The notes under the pieces were generated by a model that saw only the letters and a list, made by a program, of their open reading frames with translations, had not been told where the DNA came from and did no database searches. A stretch of DNA of 64,000 nt. Origin: JAUILA01 sp964563925 (lineage in GTDB: Bacteria > Bacteroidota > Bacteroidia > Cytophagales > Cyclobacteriaceae). A program made the translations under genes and the position numbers. The stretch covers positions 49,205 through 113,204 of the forward strand of contig CAZLZD010000006.1 of assembly GCA_964563925.1 (NCBI GenBank). The letters run 5' to 3'. Shown here one piece after another: positions 26,451 through 34,935 of this stretch (position 1 is the first letter of the stretch; each line of letters starts with the position of its first letter).

Positions 26451-27741
26451 TTAGCTGACGGCTGAATTCGTATACATCCTGGTACCGGTTGTACATAGGT
26501 GTGGGAGCCACCCGGATCACGCCCGAATGTTGTTCGGTTTCCGATAACTGATTTTCCCGCCAGTCGGTGATAATGCCTTTGGCTGCGAGAAAATCAAAAA
26601 TTTCCTTCCCTTTACGTGGGAAAAAGACTGATAACTGACAGCCTCTTTGTTCGGGTACGGAAGGCGTTAAGATCGTATAATGCTGATGACCCGGATCTGA
26701 TTCATTCAGGAGGAATTCAAGAAAGCCGGTGAGCTGGACGCTTTTGGCGCGCAGGTTTTCCATACCCGCTTTTTCAAAAAGCTCAAGGGCTGGTATATGT
26801 GCGGCTGTGCCAAGGATATTCTGATTGCTGACCTGCCATCCGTCAGCACCTTTCATAGGCCGGAAACCTTTTTGCATCAGAAAACGCTCTTCCTGGTCAT
26901 GCCCCCACCATCCGGCAAATCGGGGAAGCTCCGGGGAATCGGCATGTCGTTCATGCACGAATACGCCGGACACACCGCCCGGACCGGAATTCAGGTATTT
27001 ATAGCTGCACCACACGGCAAAATCCACATTGTCTTCATGCAACGAAAGGGGAATATTGCCAATGGCATGGGCAAGGTCCCATCCGGCATATGCACCCGCA
27101 TCATGCGCCGCCCGCGTAATTTCACGAATGTCAAATCGCTGCCCGGTAAAATACTGGACACCGCTGAGCAGGACGAGCGCTGTTTGCCCGGCATGTTCAT
27201 CGATAGTCCGGAGAATGTCTTCATGCCTGAGTGTATATTCTCCCTCCCGCGGCTTAATTTCAATAATGGCATTCTCCGGCTCAAGCCCGTGAAAGCGGAC
27301 CTGTGTCTCCACGGCATACTGGTCGGACGGGAAGGCTCCTGCCTCCATGATGATTTTAAACCGCTCGCGGTCGGGCTGGTAGAAGGAAACCATCATAAAA
27401 TGAAGGTTCGAGGTGAGGTTGTTCATCGCCACCACCTCTTCAGGGAGTGCACCTGTTACCCCGGCCAGGGCCTTCTTGGTACGTTCATGGTAATTGAACC
27501 ATGGATGCTGTCCTTCGAAATGTCCTTCCACGGCGAGCCCGGCCCACCTGTCAAGTTCCCTGGCAATGATTTTCCTGGCACCGACCGGTTGCAGCCCGAG
27601 TGAATTGCCGGTAAAGTATATGGCAGGCCTGCCATTCTTTTCAGGAAATAAATAATGCTCCCTGAAGGCGGACAATGAATCGGTCCGGTCCATGTGTTCG
27701 GCGTACTCCCGGGTAGCCTGGTAGGTAAGTAGTTCCTGCAT
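26425..27741 (-). CDS. kynU: Kynureninase
   Basis: PLP enzyme splitting (3-hydroxy)kynurenine into (3-hydroxy)anthranilate and alanine, 438 residues. Visible motifs: YFTGNSLGLQP near 42-52, the PLP lysine in CSYKYLNSGPGG near 248, and AGWWGHD. It lies 110 bases downstream of haaO (that interval holds no feature I can name) and overlaps kmo. With kmo and haaO it forms the upper branch from kynurenine to aminocarboxymuconate semialdehyde. Confidence 0.95.
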   Translation of the reverse strand: MQELLTYQATREYAEHMDRTDSLSAFREHYLFPEKNGRPAIYFTGNSLGLQPVGARKIIARELDRWAGLAVEGHFEGQHPWFNYHERTKKALAGVTGALPEEVVAMNNLTSNLHFMMVSFYQPDRERFKIIMEAGAFPSDQYAVETQVRFHGLEPENAIIEIKPREGEYTLRHEDILRTIDEHAGQTALVLLSGVQYFTGQRFDIREITRAAHDAGAYAGWDLAHAIGNIPLSLHEDNVDFAVWCSYKYLNSGPGGVSGVFVHERHADSPELPRFAGWWGHDQEERFLMQKGFRPMKGADGWQVSNQNILGTAAHIPALELFEKAGMENLRAKSVQLTGFLEFLLNESDPGHQHYTILTPSVPEQRGCQLSVFFPRKGKEIFDFLAAKGIITDWRENQLSETEQHSGVIRVAPTPMYNRYQDVYEFSRQLNAAIDHVS

Positions 27742-27851
27742 AGTATTCTGGATTATGCCAAAAATACCAAAAATGAACGGCTCCGCATACCCGGGCTTAC
27801 CAAATATCGGAATACGGGATTGTTTATCAGAAGCAGTGCGTTGTGGCTGCG

Positions 27852-28379
27852 CTACACAAATCGCGGATCCGTTTCCATCACATGCCCGCAGTTGTCGCAG
27901 GTCCGTAATTCCTCGGACCCATAGAACTCCCGGAAGCGGGGCAGGAAATCTTTTTCAATATTGGTAAGAGGAAAGTAGGTCTCATGAAGTTTATGGTTGC
28001 AATTGTCGCAAAACCACATAAGCCCGTCTGTATGCTGTGGTTCTCTGACCCGTTCGATTACCAGGCCGACACTTCCTTCCGGACGAATGGGGGAATGGGG
28101 TACCTTCGGAGGGTGTAAATACATTTCTCCGGCCCGGATCGGGACCTCCACGGCCTTGCCGTCCTCCTGGATTTTGACGGTAATATCCCCCTCGAGCTGG
28201 TAAAACAATTCTTCCGTCTCATTGTAATGATAATCCTTGCGGGCGTTGGGTCCGCCAACGATCATTACGATATAGTCTTCCCCTTCCGGGTAAAGATTTT
28301 TATTTCCTACCGGGGGCTTGAGCAGATCCCGGTTGTCATCGATCCATTTTTGGAGGTTAAAAGGTCGCCTGATTGCCAT
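27852..28379 (-). CDS. haaO: 3-hydroxyanthranilate 3,4-dioxygenase
   Basis: Fe(II) cupin dioxygenase that opens the ring of 3-hydroxyanthranilate, 175 residues. Cupin metal ligands appear in DYHYNETEELFYQLEG and HPPKVPHSPIRP. The bacterial type also carries a C-terminal rubredoxin-like iron site, present here as CDNCNHKLHE and CDNCGHVMETD. First gene of the minus-strand kynurenine run. Its ATG is only about 26 bases from the start of the divergent SDR gene. Confidence 0.95.
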   Translation of the reverse strand: MAIRRPFNLQKWIDDNRDLLKPPVGNKNLYPEGEDYIVMIVGGPNARKDYHYNETEELFYQLEGDITVKIQEDGKAVEVPIRAGEMYLHPPKVPHSPIRPEGSVGLVIERVREPQHTDGLMWFCDNCNHKLHETYFPLTNIEKDFLPRFREFYGSEELRTCDNCGHVMETDPRFV

Positions 28380-28405
28380 GTCCTGTTATTTTTATTTTAA
28401 ATTTA

Positions 28406-29212
28406 ATGAATAAACTTGATCAAATGAATTTCACACTTCAGGGAAAGAGGGCACTTGTTTGCGGCAGTACGCAGGGCATTGGCCGGGCCGCTGCCGGCGT
28501 CCTGGCGGAAATGGGTGCTTCCGTTACATTATTTGCCCGTGACGAGGAACGGCTCCGGGAAGTACGCGCGGCGTTAGCCTCAGGAGATGGACAGCAGCAT
28601 AATTTTCTGGTAGCTGATTTTAACAAAGCCGGACAGGTCGCCGCGGTACTGGATGAATGGATCGGAGAGGGAGGGCGAGCTGAAATTCTCATCAATAACA
28701 GTGGGGGGCCTCCGGGCGGACTGGCCAGTGAGGCTGATCCTGAAGCTTACCGGATTGCCTTTGAGAGGCACCTGATCGCTGGCCAGGAGATCACCAGTCG
28801 CCTGATCCCGGGCATGAAGGAATCAGGATTCGGCCGGATTGTAAATATTATTTCAACGTCTGTAAAAGCCCCGCTGCCCGGTTTGGGCGTATCAAATACC
28901 ATACGTGGGGCGGTGGCGAACTGGGCCAAGACACTTTCACTTGAGCTTGGCCCCTATGGAATTACGGTCAACAATGTGCTGCCGGGCGCTACCCTGACCG
29001 GCCGGCTTGAAAGTATTATTCAAAAAAAAGCGGATAATTCCGGTCTGCCTGTCTCTGCCATTGAGGAACAGATGAAACAGGAAATTCCTGCCGGGCGCTT
29101 TGCATCGCCGCGGGAAGTGGCAATGGCCGCGGCATTTCTGTGTACGGAGGAGGCGGGATATATAAATGGAATTAACCTGCCTGTTGACGGGGGAAGGCTA
29201 CCTAACCTGTAA
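28406..29212 (+). CDS. SDR-family protein with degenerate catalytic motif
   Basis: 268 residues from the ATG at 28406 (an upstream TTG at 28373 would lie inside haaO). Rossmann motif GSTQGIGR at 20-27 and the NNSGG motif at 97-101 are intact, so NAD(P) binding is likely. The catalytic YxxxK is replaced by SNTIR (Ser 163, Arg 167), so normal SDR reduction is doubtful; it belongs with the FabG-like SDR subgroup that lacks the perfect tetrad. Its stop overlaps the aldehyde dehydrogenase start by one base, so a role in the same pathway is likely. The reaction is unknown. Confidence 0.85.
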   Translation: MNKLDQMNFTLQGKRALVCGSTQGIGRAAAGVLAEMGASVTLFARDEERLREVRAALASGDGQQHNFLVADFNKAGQVAAVLDEWIGEGGRAEILINNSGGPPGGLASEADPEAYRIAFERHLIAGQEITSRLIPGMKESGFGRIVNIISTSVKAPLPGLGVSNTIRGAVANWAKTLSLELGPYGITVNNVLPGATLTGRLESIIQKKADNSGLPVSAIEEQMKQEIPAGRFASPREVAMAAAFLCTEEAGYINGINLPVDGGRLPNL

Positions 29213-30651
29213 TGGAAACACTTCGTAATTATATCGACGGGGAATGGAAAGAACCCTTGAATGGTTTGTACCTGGATAATATTGCTCCTGCAACCGGCAG
29301 CGTGTATCAGCAAATACCTGACAGCGGTCAGGAGGATGTGGACATGGCGGTGAAGGCGGCCGGAAAAGCCTTTGAGGCCTGGGCAGGAATGTCAGTTCCG
29401 GAACGCAACCGCTATTTACTGGCCATTGCAGACCTGATTGACCGTGACCACGATAAGCTGGCCAGGATGGAATCTGTCGACAACGGCAAACCCCTGAAGC
29501 TGGCCGGTCGGGTGGATATCCCCCGGGCTTCCGCCAATATGCGGTTTTATGCCACGGCGATGGAGCATTTTGCCTCGGAGGCACACCCGGGGTCTGGAGT
29601 ATTAAATTATACCACCAGAACGCCGGTCGGAGTGGCGGGTTGTATTTCCCCCTGGAACCTGCCCCTTTATTTGTTTACCTGGAAAATTGCCCCGGCGCTG
29701 GCTGCCGGGAATACGGTCGTGGCCAAGCCTTCCGAACTGACGCCGGCTACTGCCAATGCCTTTGCCGGACTCTGTGCAGAGGCAGGACTGCCGGCCGGTG
29801 TCCTCAATATTGTTCACGGGCAGGGCGCCCGGGCGGGCGAACCGCTGGTGGCACATCCGCGGGTGCCGCTTATTTCCTTCACGGGGGGCACCGCCACCGG
29901 TAGTCGCATTGCGTCAATCGCTGCCCCGAAATTTAAGAAACTGTCTCTCGAACTGGGAGGTAAAAATCCGGCTGTGATTTTTGCGGATTGTGACCTCGGG
30001 GAAGCCGTCAGCCAGACGGTGGCTTCTTCATTCGCCAATCAGGGGGAAATTTGTTTGTGTGGCTCGAGAATTCTGGTGGAGGATTCTGTTTATGAGGAAT
30101 TTATAAATAGATTCGTAGAAAAATCCAGCACCTGGAAACCGGGAGATCCGGCGGATCCTGACACCAGGGTCGGGGCTCTAATCTCTCAGGATCACCTCGA
30201 AAAAGTGGAAGGATATGTGAAGCTCGCCCTGGAGGAGGGCGGCAAGGTGCTGCTCGGAGGCAGGCGTGCTGACCCGGGAGGGAAATTCTCCAATGGCTTT
30301 TTTTATGAGCCGACCATTATAACCGGATTGTCTATGGATTGCCGTACCAACCAGGAGGAGATATTCGGACCGGTGGTGACCGTTACCCCTTTTCATTCCG
30401 AAGAAGAGGCAATCGAAATGGCCAATAATTCGAAATACGGACTAAGTGCCACTATCTGGACGAGTCAGTTGAACAGGGCGCACCGGGTGGCCAATGCCCT
30501 GGATGCCGGAATAATCTGGGTAAACTGCTGGTTGCTCCGTGATCTCAGAACGCCCTTTGGAGGGATGAAATCATCAGGAGTAGGCAGAGAGGGAGGCTGG
30601 GAGGCGCTCCGTTTTTTCACAGAACCTAAAAACATATGTATAAAATTGTAA
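29212..30651 (+). CDS. 2-aminomuconate/2-hydroxymuconate semialdehyde dehydrogenase
   Basis: NAD-dependent aldehyde dehydrogenase, 479 residues. Catalytic Cys 281 in QGEICLCGS, Glu in SLELGGKNPA near 246, and GSRIAS in the cofactor site. The family relation to hydroxymuconic-semialdehyde dehydrogenases, together with the kynurenine genes next door, points to oxidation of 2-aminomuconate 6-semialdehyde. The decarboxylase that would supply this substrate (ACMSD) is not in the window. The end overlaps the next gene by 16 bases. Confidence 0.88.
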   Translation: METLRNYIDGEWKEPLNGLYLDNIAPATGSVYQQIPDSGQEDVDMAVKAAGKAFEAWAGMSVPERNRYLLAIADLIDRDHDKLARMESVDNGKPLKLAGRVDIPRASANMRFYATAMEHFASEAHPGSGVLNYTTRTPVGVAGCISPWNLPLYLFTWKIAPALAAGNTVVAKPSELTPATANAFAGLCAEAGLPAGVLNIVHGQGARAGEPLVAHPRVPLISFTGGTATGSRIASIAAPKFKKLSLELGGKNPAVIFADCDLGEAVSQTVASSFANQGEICLCGSRILVEDSVYEEFINRFVEKSSTWKPGDPADPDTRVGALISQDHLEKVEGYVKLALEEGGKVLLGGRRADPGGKFSNGFFYEPTIITGLSMDCRTNQEEIFGPVVTVTPFHSEEEAIEMANNSKYGLSATIWTSQLNRAHRVANALDAGIIWVNCWLLRDLRTPFGGMKSSGVGREGGWEALRFFTEPKNICIKL

Positions 30652-31652
30652 GCATTCTCCGAACGGTCATTCTAGCCGGCGCATTTTTCACGCTGCCCTT
30701 TTCCAGTCAGGCACAGTCTGATACACTCGAGATCAGGAAGGCCCCGGTACTCAGTCAATTGCCTATTATCTTTGACCGTAATGAGATATCTGATGAATTG
30801 TCCCGAATTCAGAAACCGGTTTTTCGTGCACGGCCGGTTGTGGTTTCCGAGGTAAGGAAAGAAAGCAGGTTTGGATCACAACCTGCACTAAAGCTGATCA
30901 TTCCCGAAGTAGATCAGGAAACTGTAAACAGGAACCTGAGCAGATTTATGCGAAGAGAGGGCGACGGCAAACTGGAACGGGAAGGGAATACACTCTATAT
31001 GGAAGATATCCAGATCGACGAGGTATCTTCAGATTATTTTAATGCGGAGGTATGGCTGGACAAAGACAGTACCGGCCTGGCAATTACGATGGCAATGATG
31101 ACCGATTCTACGGTGATAACACCTGAATCTCACAAAACCCTGTTTGATGCCATGGAAGACCTTCTGGAATCGAAGGGCAGGGAATATTACCGGGATAAAG
31201 TGACGCGGGACCTTCAGGAGGAACGAAAGAAACTGGATGATATGGAAAAATCCCTCAGTTCGCTCGTAAAAGACAGTGAAAAAAGCCATAAGAATATTTC
31301 TGATAATAACATTTCCATCAATCAGTCCAATATTGAGATTGATCAGAATGAAATCGAATTGAAGGCGATTAGCCAGGAGCTGGTGCAGAAACGCTCGCTG
31401 GTCGCCTCGGCACGTGATAAAGAGTCACGTAAGGCGGCCAAAAAGGCGGAGAGCAGCACGGAAAAATCACGGAAACGCCTCCAAAAGGATCGTGAGAAGT
31501 TATTCCAGTCCATTATCGACTCCAAAAGGGAAATCCAGGAAAGCGAGCAGGATATCCGGGTAAACCTTGAATCGCAGAAAAAACTTCTGATCGACATGCA
31601 TCGCCAGACCCTGGTTATTGAGGCCATGAAAGATAAACTGGAAAGTATTTAG
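30636..31652 (+). CDS. Exported coiled-coil protein, unknown
   Basis: 338 residues. A signal peptide (about 1-26, ending SQAQS) is followed by a mixed region (30-170) and a long charged coiled coil (about 180-338) rich in Lys/Glu/Ser, with the stretch EKSHKNISDNNISINQSN. I do not recognise the family. The start lies 16 bases inside the aldehyde dehydrogenase gene, and the stop overlaps the convergent L,D-transpeptidase gene by 4 bases. The two oppositely transcribed genes next to each other both act in the envelope, but a functional link is only a guess. Confidence 0.72.
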   Translation: MYKIVSILRTVILAGAFFTLPFSSQAQSDTLEIRKAPVLSQLPIIFDRNEISDELSRIQKPVFRARPVVVSEVRKESRFGSQPALKLIIPEVDQETVNRNLSRFMRREGDGKLEREGNTLYMEDIQIDEVSSDYFNAEVWLDKDSTGLAITMAMMTDSTVITPESHKTLFDAMEDLLESKGREYYRDKVTRDLQEERKKLDDMEKSLSSLVKDSEKSHKNISDNNISINQSNIEIDQNEIELKAISQELVQKRSLVASARDKESRKAAKKAESSTEKSRKRLQKDREKLFQSIIDSKREIQESEQDIRVNLESQKKLLIDMHRQTLVIEAMKDKLESI

Positions 31653-33361
31653 AGGGACGCAAAGGTTGCCTGTTCGCGCAGGTCCAGCCCATAGATATCT
31701 TCCCGGAAGTGTACCATCCCCCCGCTGTCGGCCCAGGCAGTCCGGTAGGTGATATAAACCGGGATGTGCGCCTGAAGGCTCACTGTTTCCGGCTCCTCAA
31801 GGGTCAGGCTTTCGCGAATACGACGCATATCCCACTCTTCATTATCCGCTAAAAGATAATCCGCAAATTCAACGGGACGTTCAATGCGAATACATCCATG
31901 GGAAAATGTGCGCTGGTCCTTGTCAAACAAATGACCGGCAGGTGTGTCGTGCAGGTAGATGGAGACAGAGTTAGGCATCATAAACTTCACCCGGCCCAGG
32001 GAATTGGTCGTACCCGGGTTCTGGACGATCATAATACTGTCTGCTGTCATTTTTTCCCAGTCCACTTCCTCCGGATCAAGTTCTTTCGCCTCGTCCGACC
32101 ATGAGTCATACACGCGGTAATTTCTTTCGGTGAGATAGTCCGGGTTTTTCCGGATTTCCGGCAGCATTTCCTTTGTTACAATGCTCTTGGGGACTGTCCA
32201 GGTCGGACTGAACACAATGTACTCGAGCTCGTCGTGGAAGACGGGGGTTTCATTTTCAATGGTGCCTACAATAACGGCCATAGACATAATCTCCTGTTGA
32301 TTCTCGAAAACGGAAAGTTTGTACTCCGGGATGTTGATGGTAATGTATTTTTTGCCAAGATCTTCCGGCATCCAACGCAGCCTTTCCAGGTTTGTCTGCA
32401 GTTTCCTGAGTTTGATTTCTGCCGGTTCCCTGAGTGCATCAAGGGTTGCATTTCCCACAATGCCATCCTGATCCAGGGCGTGACGAAGCTGGAAACGCTC
32501 CACAGCCTGCCTGAGTGGTTCATTGAAAATAACGGTGGCAGTGTCTCCCTGAAAGTCACCCGACAGGAACAGTCGCTTTTTCAGTACCTTGACAGTTTGA
32601 CTGCTGTCTCCTTCCTGCAGGAGGATATCTTCAGGAAGGGTAGGCCATCCTCCTTTGGAGATGATTGCTTTATATTTCTTTACAGCCTTTAATGTCGGCT
32701 CATAATAAAGCTCAGTGGGTACCAGGGATTCAATTACCTCGGGAAAATCTGTTTCTGTCAGGGTTTGGGCCACTGACGACTCTTTCCAGTTTTTAAGCCA
32801 TAAACCTTCGTCCCTGGCAGGTATTCTCCTTCCGTTTTTAAGATGCCAGGCAAAGGTTATAGCAGATATGGAAGTCCTCACATCCAGAATGGCTAATTCA
32901 AGCGGATGAACCTCCCCCTTGCCATACACTGCATTTTGCAGGTTAGCCAATTTAAAAACGTCATAATCCGTTGAATCAAGTCCGTGACGGCCCGCCTTTA
33001 ACAACGACTTCAGAAGCTCGTCGGTCTCCGGAAACGGTCTGTCACCAGAATACCAGGCAAGCTGATTGTTTTTCAGGGAATAGAACTTTTTCAGATTACT
33101 GTATATGGAATCCGCATTGCGTGTATCAGAAATATACCGGCCGATCCGGATGGAATCCAGCAACGGGCGGATATAATCTGCCGCACGCTCTTCCCCTGAA
33201 TTGTTTATTTCTTCAGCGCCCTGAAGTGCGTTCGGAAAGGTATCACTTTTATTCTGACTGACATCCACACTGCTTACGTGTGAATTGGTTTTCCTGTCGC
33301 ATCCTGCAGCCAGCAGAACAGCGATTATCAGGTATATGTATGTATAGTTGATTGATTGCAT
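31649..33361 (-). CDS. L,D-transpeptidase, YcbB/LdtD type, lipoprotein
   Basis: Cross-links peptidoglycan at 3-3 positions or attaches proteins. 570 residues: lipoprotein signal with Cys 21 (LLAAGC), a scaffold domain, a peptidoglycan-binding domain (about 255-320, with FQLRHALDQDGIVGNATLDAL), and the YkuD domain with Cys near 491 in FSHGCIRIERP. The substrate-capping insert typical of YcbB separates parts of the catalytic domain (AKELDPEEVDWEKM region). Divergent from a second, unrelated-type L,D-transpeptidase. Confidence 0.92.
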   Translation of the reverse strand: MQSINYTYIYLIIAVLLAAGCDRKTNSHVSSVDVSQNKSDTFPNALQGAEEINNSGEERAADYIRPLLDSIRIGRYISDTRNADSIYSNLKKFYSLKNNQLAWYSGDRPFPETDELLKSLLKAGRHGLDSTDYDVFKLANLQNAVYGKGEVHPLELAILDVRTSISAITFAWHLKNGRRIPARDEGLWLKNWKESSVAQTLTETDFPEVIESLVPTELYYEPTLKAVKKYKAIISKGGWPTLPEDILLQEGDSSQTVKVLKKRLFLSGDFQGDTATVIFNEPLRQAVERFQLRHALDQDGIVGNATLDALREPAEIKLRKLQTNLERLRWMPEDLGKKYITINIPEYKLSVFENQQEIMSMAVIVGTIENETPVFHDELEYIVFSPTWTVPKSIVTKEMLPEIRKNPDYLTERNYRVYDSWSDEAKELDPEEVDWEKMTADSIMIVQNPGTTNSLGRVKFMMPNSVSIYLHDTPAGHLFDKDQRTFSHGCIRIERPVEFADYLLADNEEWDMRRIRESLTLEEPETVSLQAHIPVYITYRTAWADSGGMVHFREDIYGLDLREQATFASL

Positions 33362-33531
33362 ACCCTAATTCGTGTAAAAAATGTGCCAGTGCCTTTATTG
33401 TGCTTATTTCATGCGTCAGGCCCGGATGAGCGAGGAAAATATTGCCCGTTTAGAGATTACGGTGAAGGTGAATTATTTTGGCTGAGGGTATGTTACAAAC
33501 CGGAATTACGTGGAAAAAAATTGAGGTGCGA

Positions 33532-34254
33532 ATGAAAAAAATTGGGAAGCTGGTATTTGTAGGTCTTTTATTTTTTGGTTTTGGTAGTGCGAACGGGGCG
33601 ACCGGCCCTGAATCTGAAGCCCTGTCAGCCGGTATTAAACAATCCTATGAACGTATAAATTACCCTGAAAAGCCGGGGTATGAATTATACCGTAAGGCGG
33701 TTATCGGGTATCTGAACCTGCGGTCAAAAGGAGCGCTGAAGAAGGAATTACTGGTAATTGCTGATTTCAGTGTATCATCCAACCAGAAAAGGCTCTGGGT
33801 CATCAATATGGAAAATCATGAGGTCGTATATCACAACCTGGTGGCCCATGGAAGAAATTCAGGGAATGAATTTGCGAGAAAATTTTCGAATATACCCAAC
33901 AGTAATATGAGCAGCCTCGGGTTTTATGTGACTGCAGAAAAATACGTGGGTAAACACGGACTTTCCCTTCGGCTTGATGGCCAGGAAAAGGGATTTAACC
34001 ACAATGCCCGGAAGCGAGCCATTGTCATGCACGGAGCCAATTATGTGGATCAGGAATTCGGGCGGAAGTACGGGAGAATAGGTCGGAGTTTCGGATGTCC
34101 TTCGGTGCCCATGGAAGGTCACCAGGAATTATTCAGAAAAATTGCTGACGGAGCCTGTCTTTTCATATATTCCCCGGACGAGCACTACCTGGCCAATACA
34201 CTTCTTCAGGACGAACTACAGGCATTCAAAGCGCTTTCTGCCCTGAAGACATGA
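33532..34254 (+). CDS. Murein L,D-transpeptidase-like protein (YkuD_2 type)
   Basis: 240 residues from the ATG at 33532, chosen because it begins a clean signal peptide (MKKIGKLVFVGLLFFGFGSANG); the longer reading from 33478 has no signal at its start. The catalytic-domain pattern has VMHGANYV, then GRSFGCPSVP with Cys near 189, which is the YkuD_2 variant and not the SHGCIR type. Periplasmic. A strong terminator follows. The 170 bases before it (33362-33531) hold no clear promoter. Confidence 0.85.
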   Translation: MKKIGKLVFVGLLFFGFGSANGATGPESEALSAGIKQSYERINYPEKPGYELYRKAVIGYLNLRSKGALKKELLVIADFSVSSNQKRLWVINMENHEVVYHNLVAHGRNSGNEFARKFSNIPNSNMSSLGFYVTAEKYVGKHGLSLRLDGQEKGFNHNARKRAIVMHGANYVDQEFGRKYGRIGRSFGCPSVPMEGHQELFRKIADGACLFIYSPDEHYLANTLLQDELQAFKALSALKT

Positions 34255-34272
34255 ACCTGAGAATATCCGGAT

Positions 34273-34307
34273 AAAAAAAAAGGACGGGCGACCGTCCTTT
34301 TTTTTTT
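34273..34307. terminator. Bidirectional terminator
   Basis: Stem GGACGG / CCGTCC with loop GCGA, flanked by nine A on the left and ten T on the right, so it can stop transcription on both strands: from the L,D-transpeptidase (+) and from ndk (-). Confidence 0.9.
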
Positions 34308-34321
34308 GCGCTGTATTCTGA

Positions 34322-34744
34322 TCAGGCGTGACGCTCTGGAACAGAGAAAAAGAAATTACTTTCTATTTCCGCATTTTCATCGGAATCCGAGCCATGTATC
34401 GCGTTGGCTTCAATAGAGGTGGCAAACAACGCACGGATCGTTCCTTCTGCCGCTTCCTTTGGATTGGTTGCGCCGATCAGCGTCCTGAAATCCTCCACGG
34501 CATTCTCCTTCTGAAGGATCATAGGAATAATCGGTCCTGAAGACATGTAGCTCTTCAGGTCTTCGTAAAAAGGCCGCTCCTTGTGAATTTCATAAAATTT
34601 ACCTGCCACCGCCGGGGTCATTCGTGTCATTTTCATTGCAATGACCTTAAAACCGGCTTCTTCAATCATCTTGATAATAGCGCCCGCATTTCCCGCATTT
34701 ACCGCGTCGGGCTTGATCATCGTAAAGGTTTTATTTCCTGACAT
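34322..34744 (-). CDS. ndk: Nucleoside diphosphate kinase
   Basis: Balances NTP pools by phosphate transfer through a His intermediate. 140 residues, normal length. N-terminal TFTMIKPDAV and the active-site His 117 in NAIHGSDS. Single-gene unit with a perfect -7 box upstream (34776-34783, minus) and the bidirectional terminator downstream. Confidence 0.97.
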   Translation of the reverse strand: MSGNKTFTMIKPDAVNAGNAGAIIKMIEEAGFKVIAMKMTRMTPAVAGKFYEIHKERPFYEDLKSYMSSGPIIPMILQKENAVEDFRTLIGATNPKEAAEGTIRALFATSIEANAIHGSDSDENAEIESNFFFSVPERHA

Positions 34745-34775
34745 AAGTTTCAGCTTAGAGTATTTTTTCGAGGCG

Positions 34776-34783
34776 CAAAATTA
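34776..34783 (-). promoter_or_regulatory. -7 box of the ndk promoter
   Basis: Minus strand TAATTTTG, perfect to TAnnTTTG; a transcript from near 34772 would have a leader of about 28 bases. No good -33. Confidence 0.45.
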
Positions 34784-34851
34784 CAGCATAATCATCAGAA
34801 ACCCATCTTAAAGTCTGGATTATCCTCATTCTTTTTCCCTTTAACCGCTTT

Positions 34852-34883
34852 TTTGTATTTAATGGATTTTATGTTGAAATTTG
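34852..34883 (+). promoter_or_regulatory. Candidate promoter of the nrnA operon
   Basis: TTTG (34852-34855), 20-base spacer, GAAATTTG (34876-34883), one mismatch to TAnnTTTG. The leader would be about 48 bases. This is the only candidate before the five-gene run nrnA to udk. Confidence 0.35.
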
Positions 34884-34935
34884 CCGTTTATTTGATGAAA
34901 GAACCCATCGGTTTGGTAGGGGGACAAATGGAATA

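Noticed and set aside
26797..27603. 268-residue open frame (+) opposite kynU
   Set aside because: Lies wholly within the clear kynureninase gene and matches nothing.
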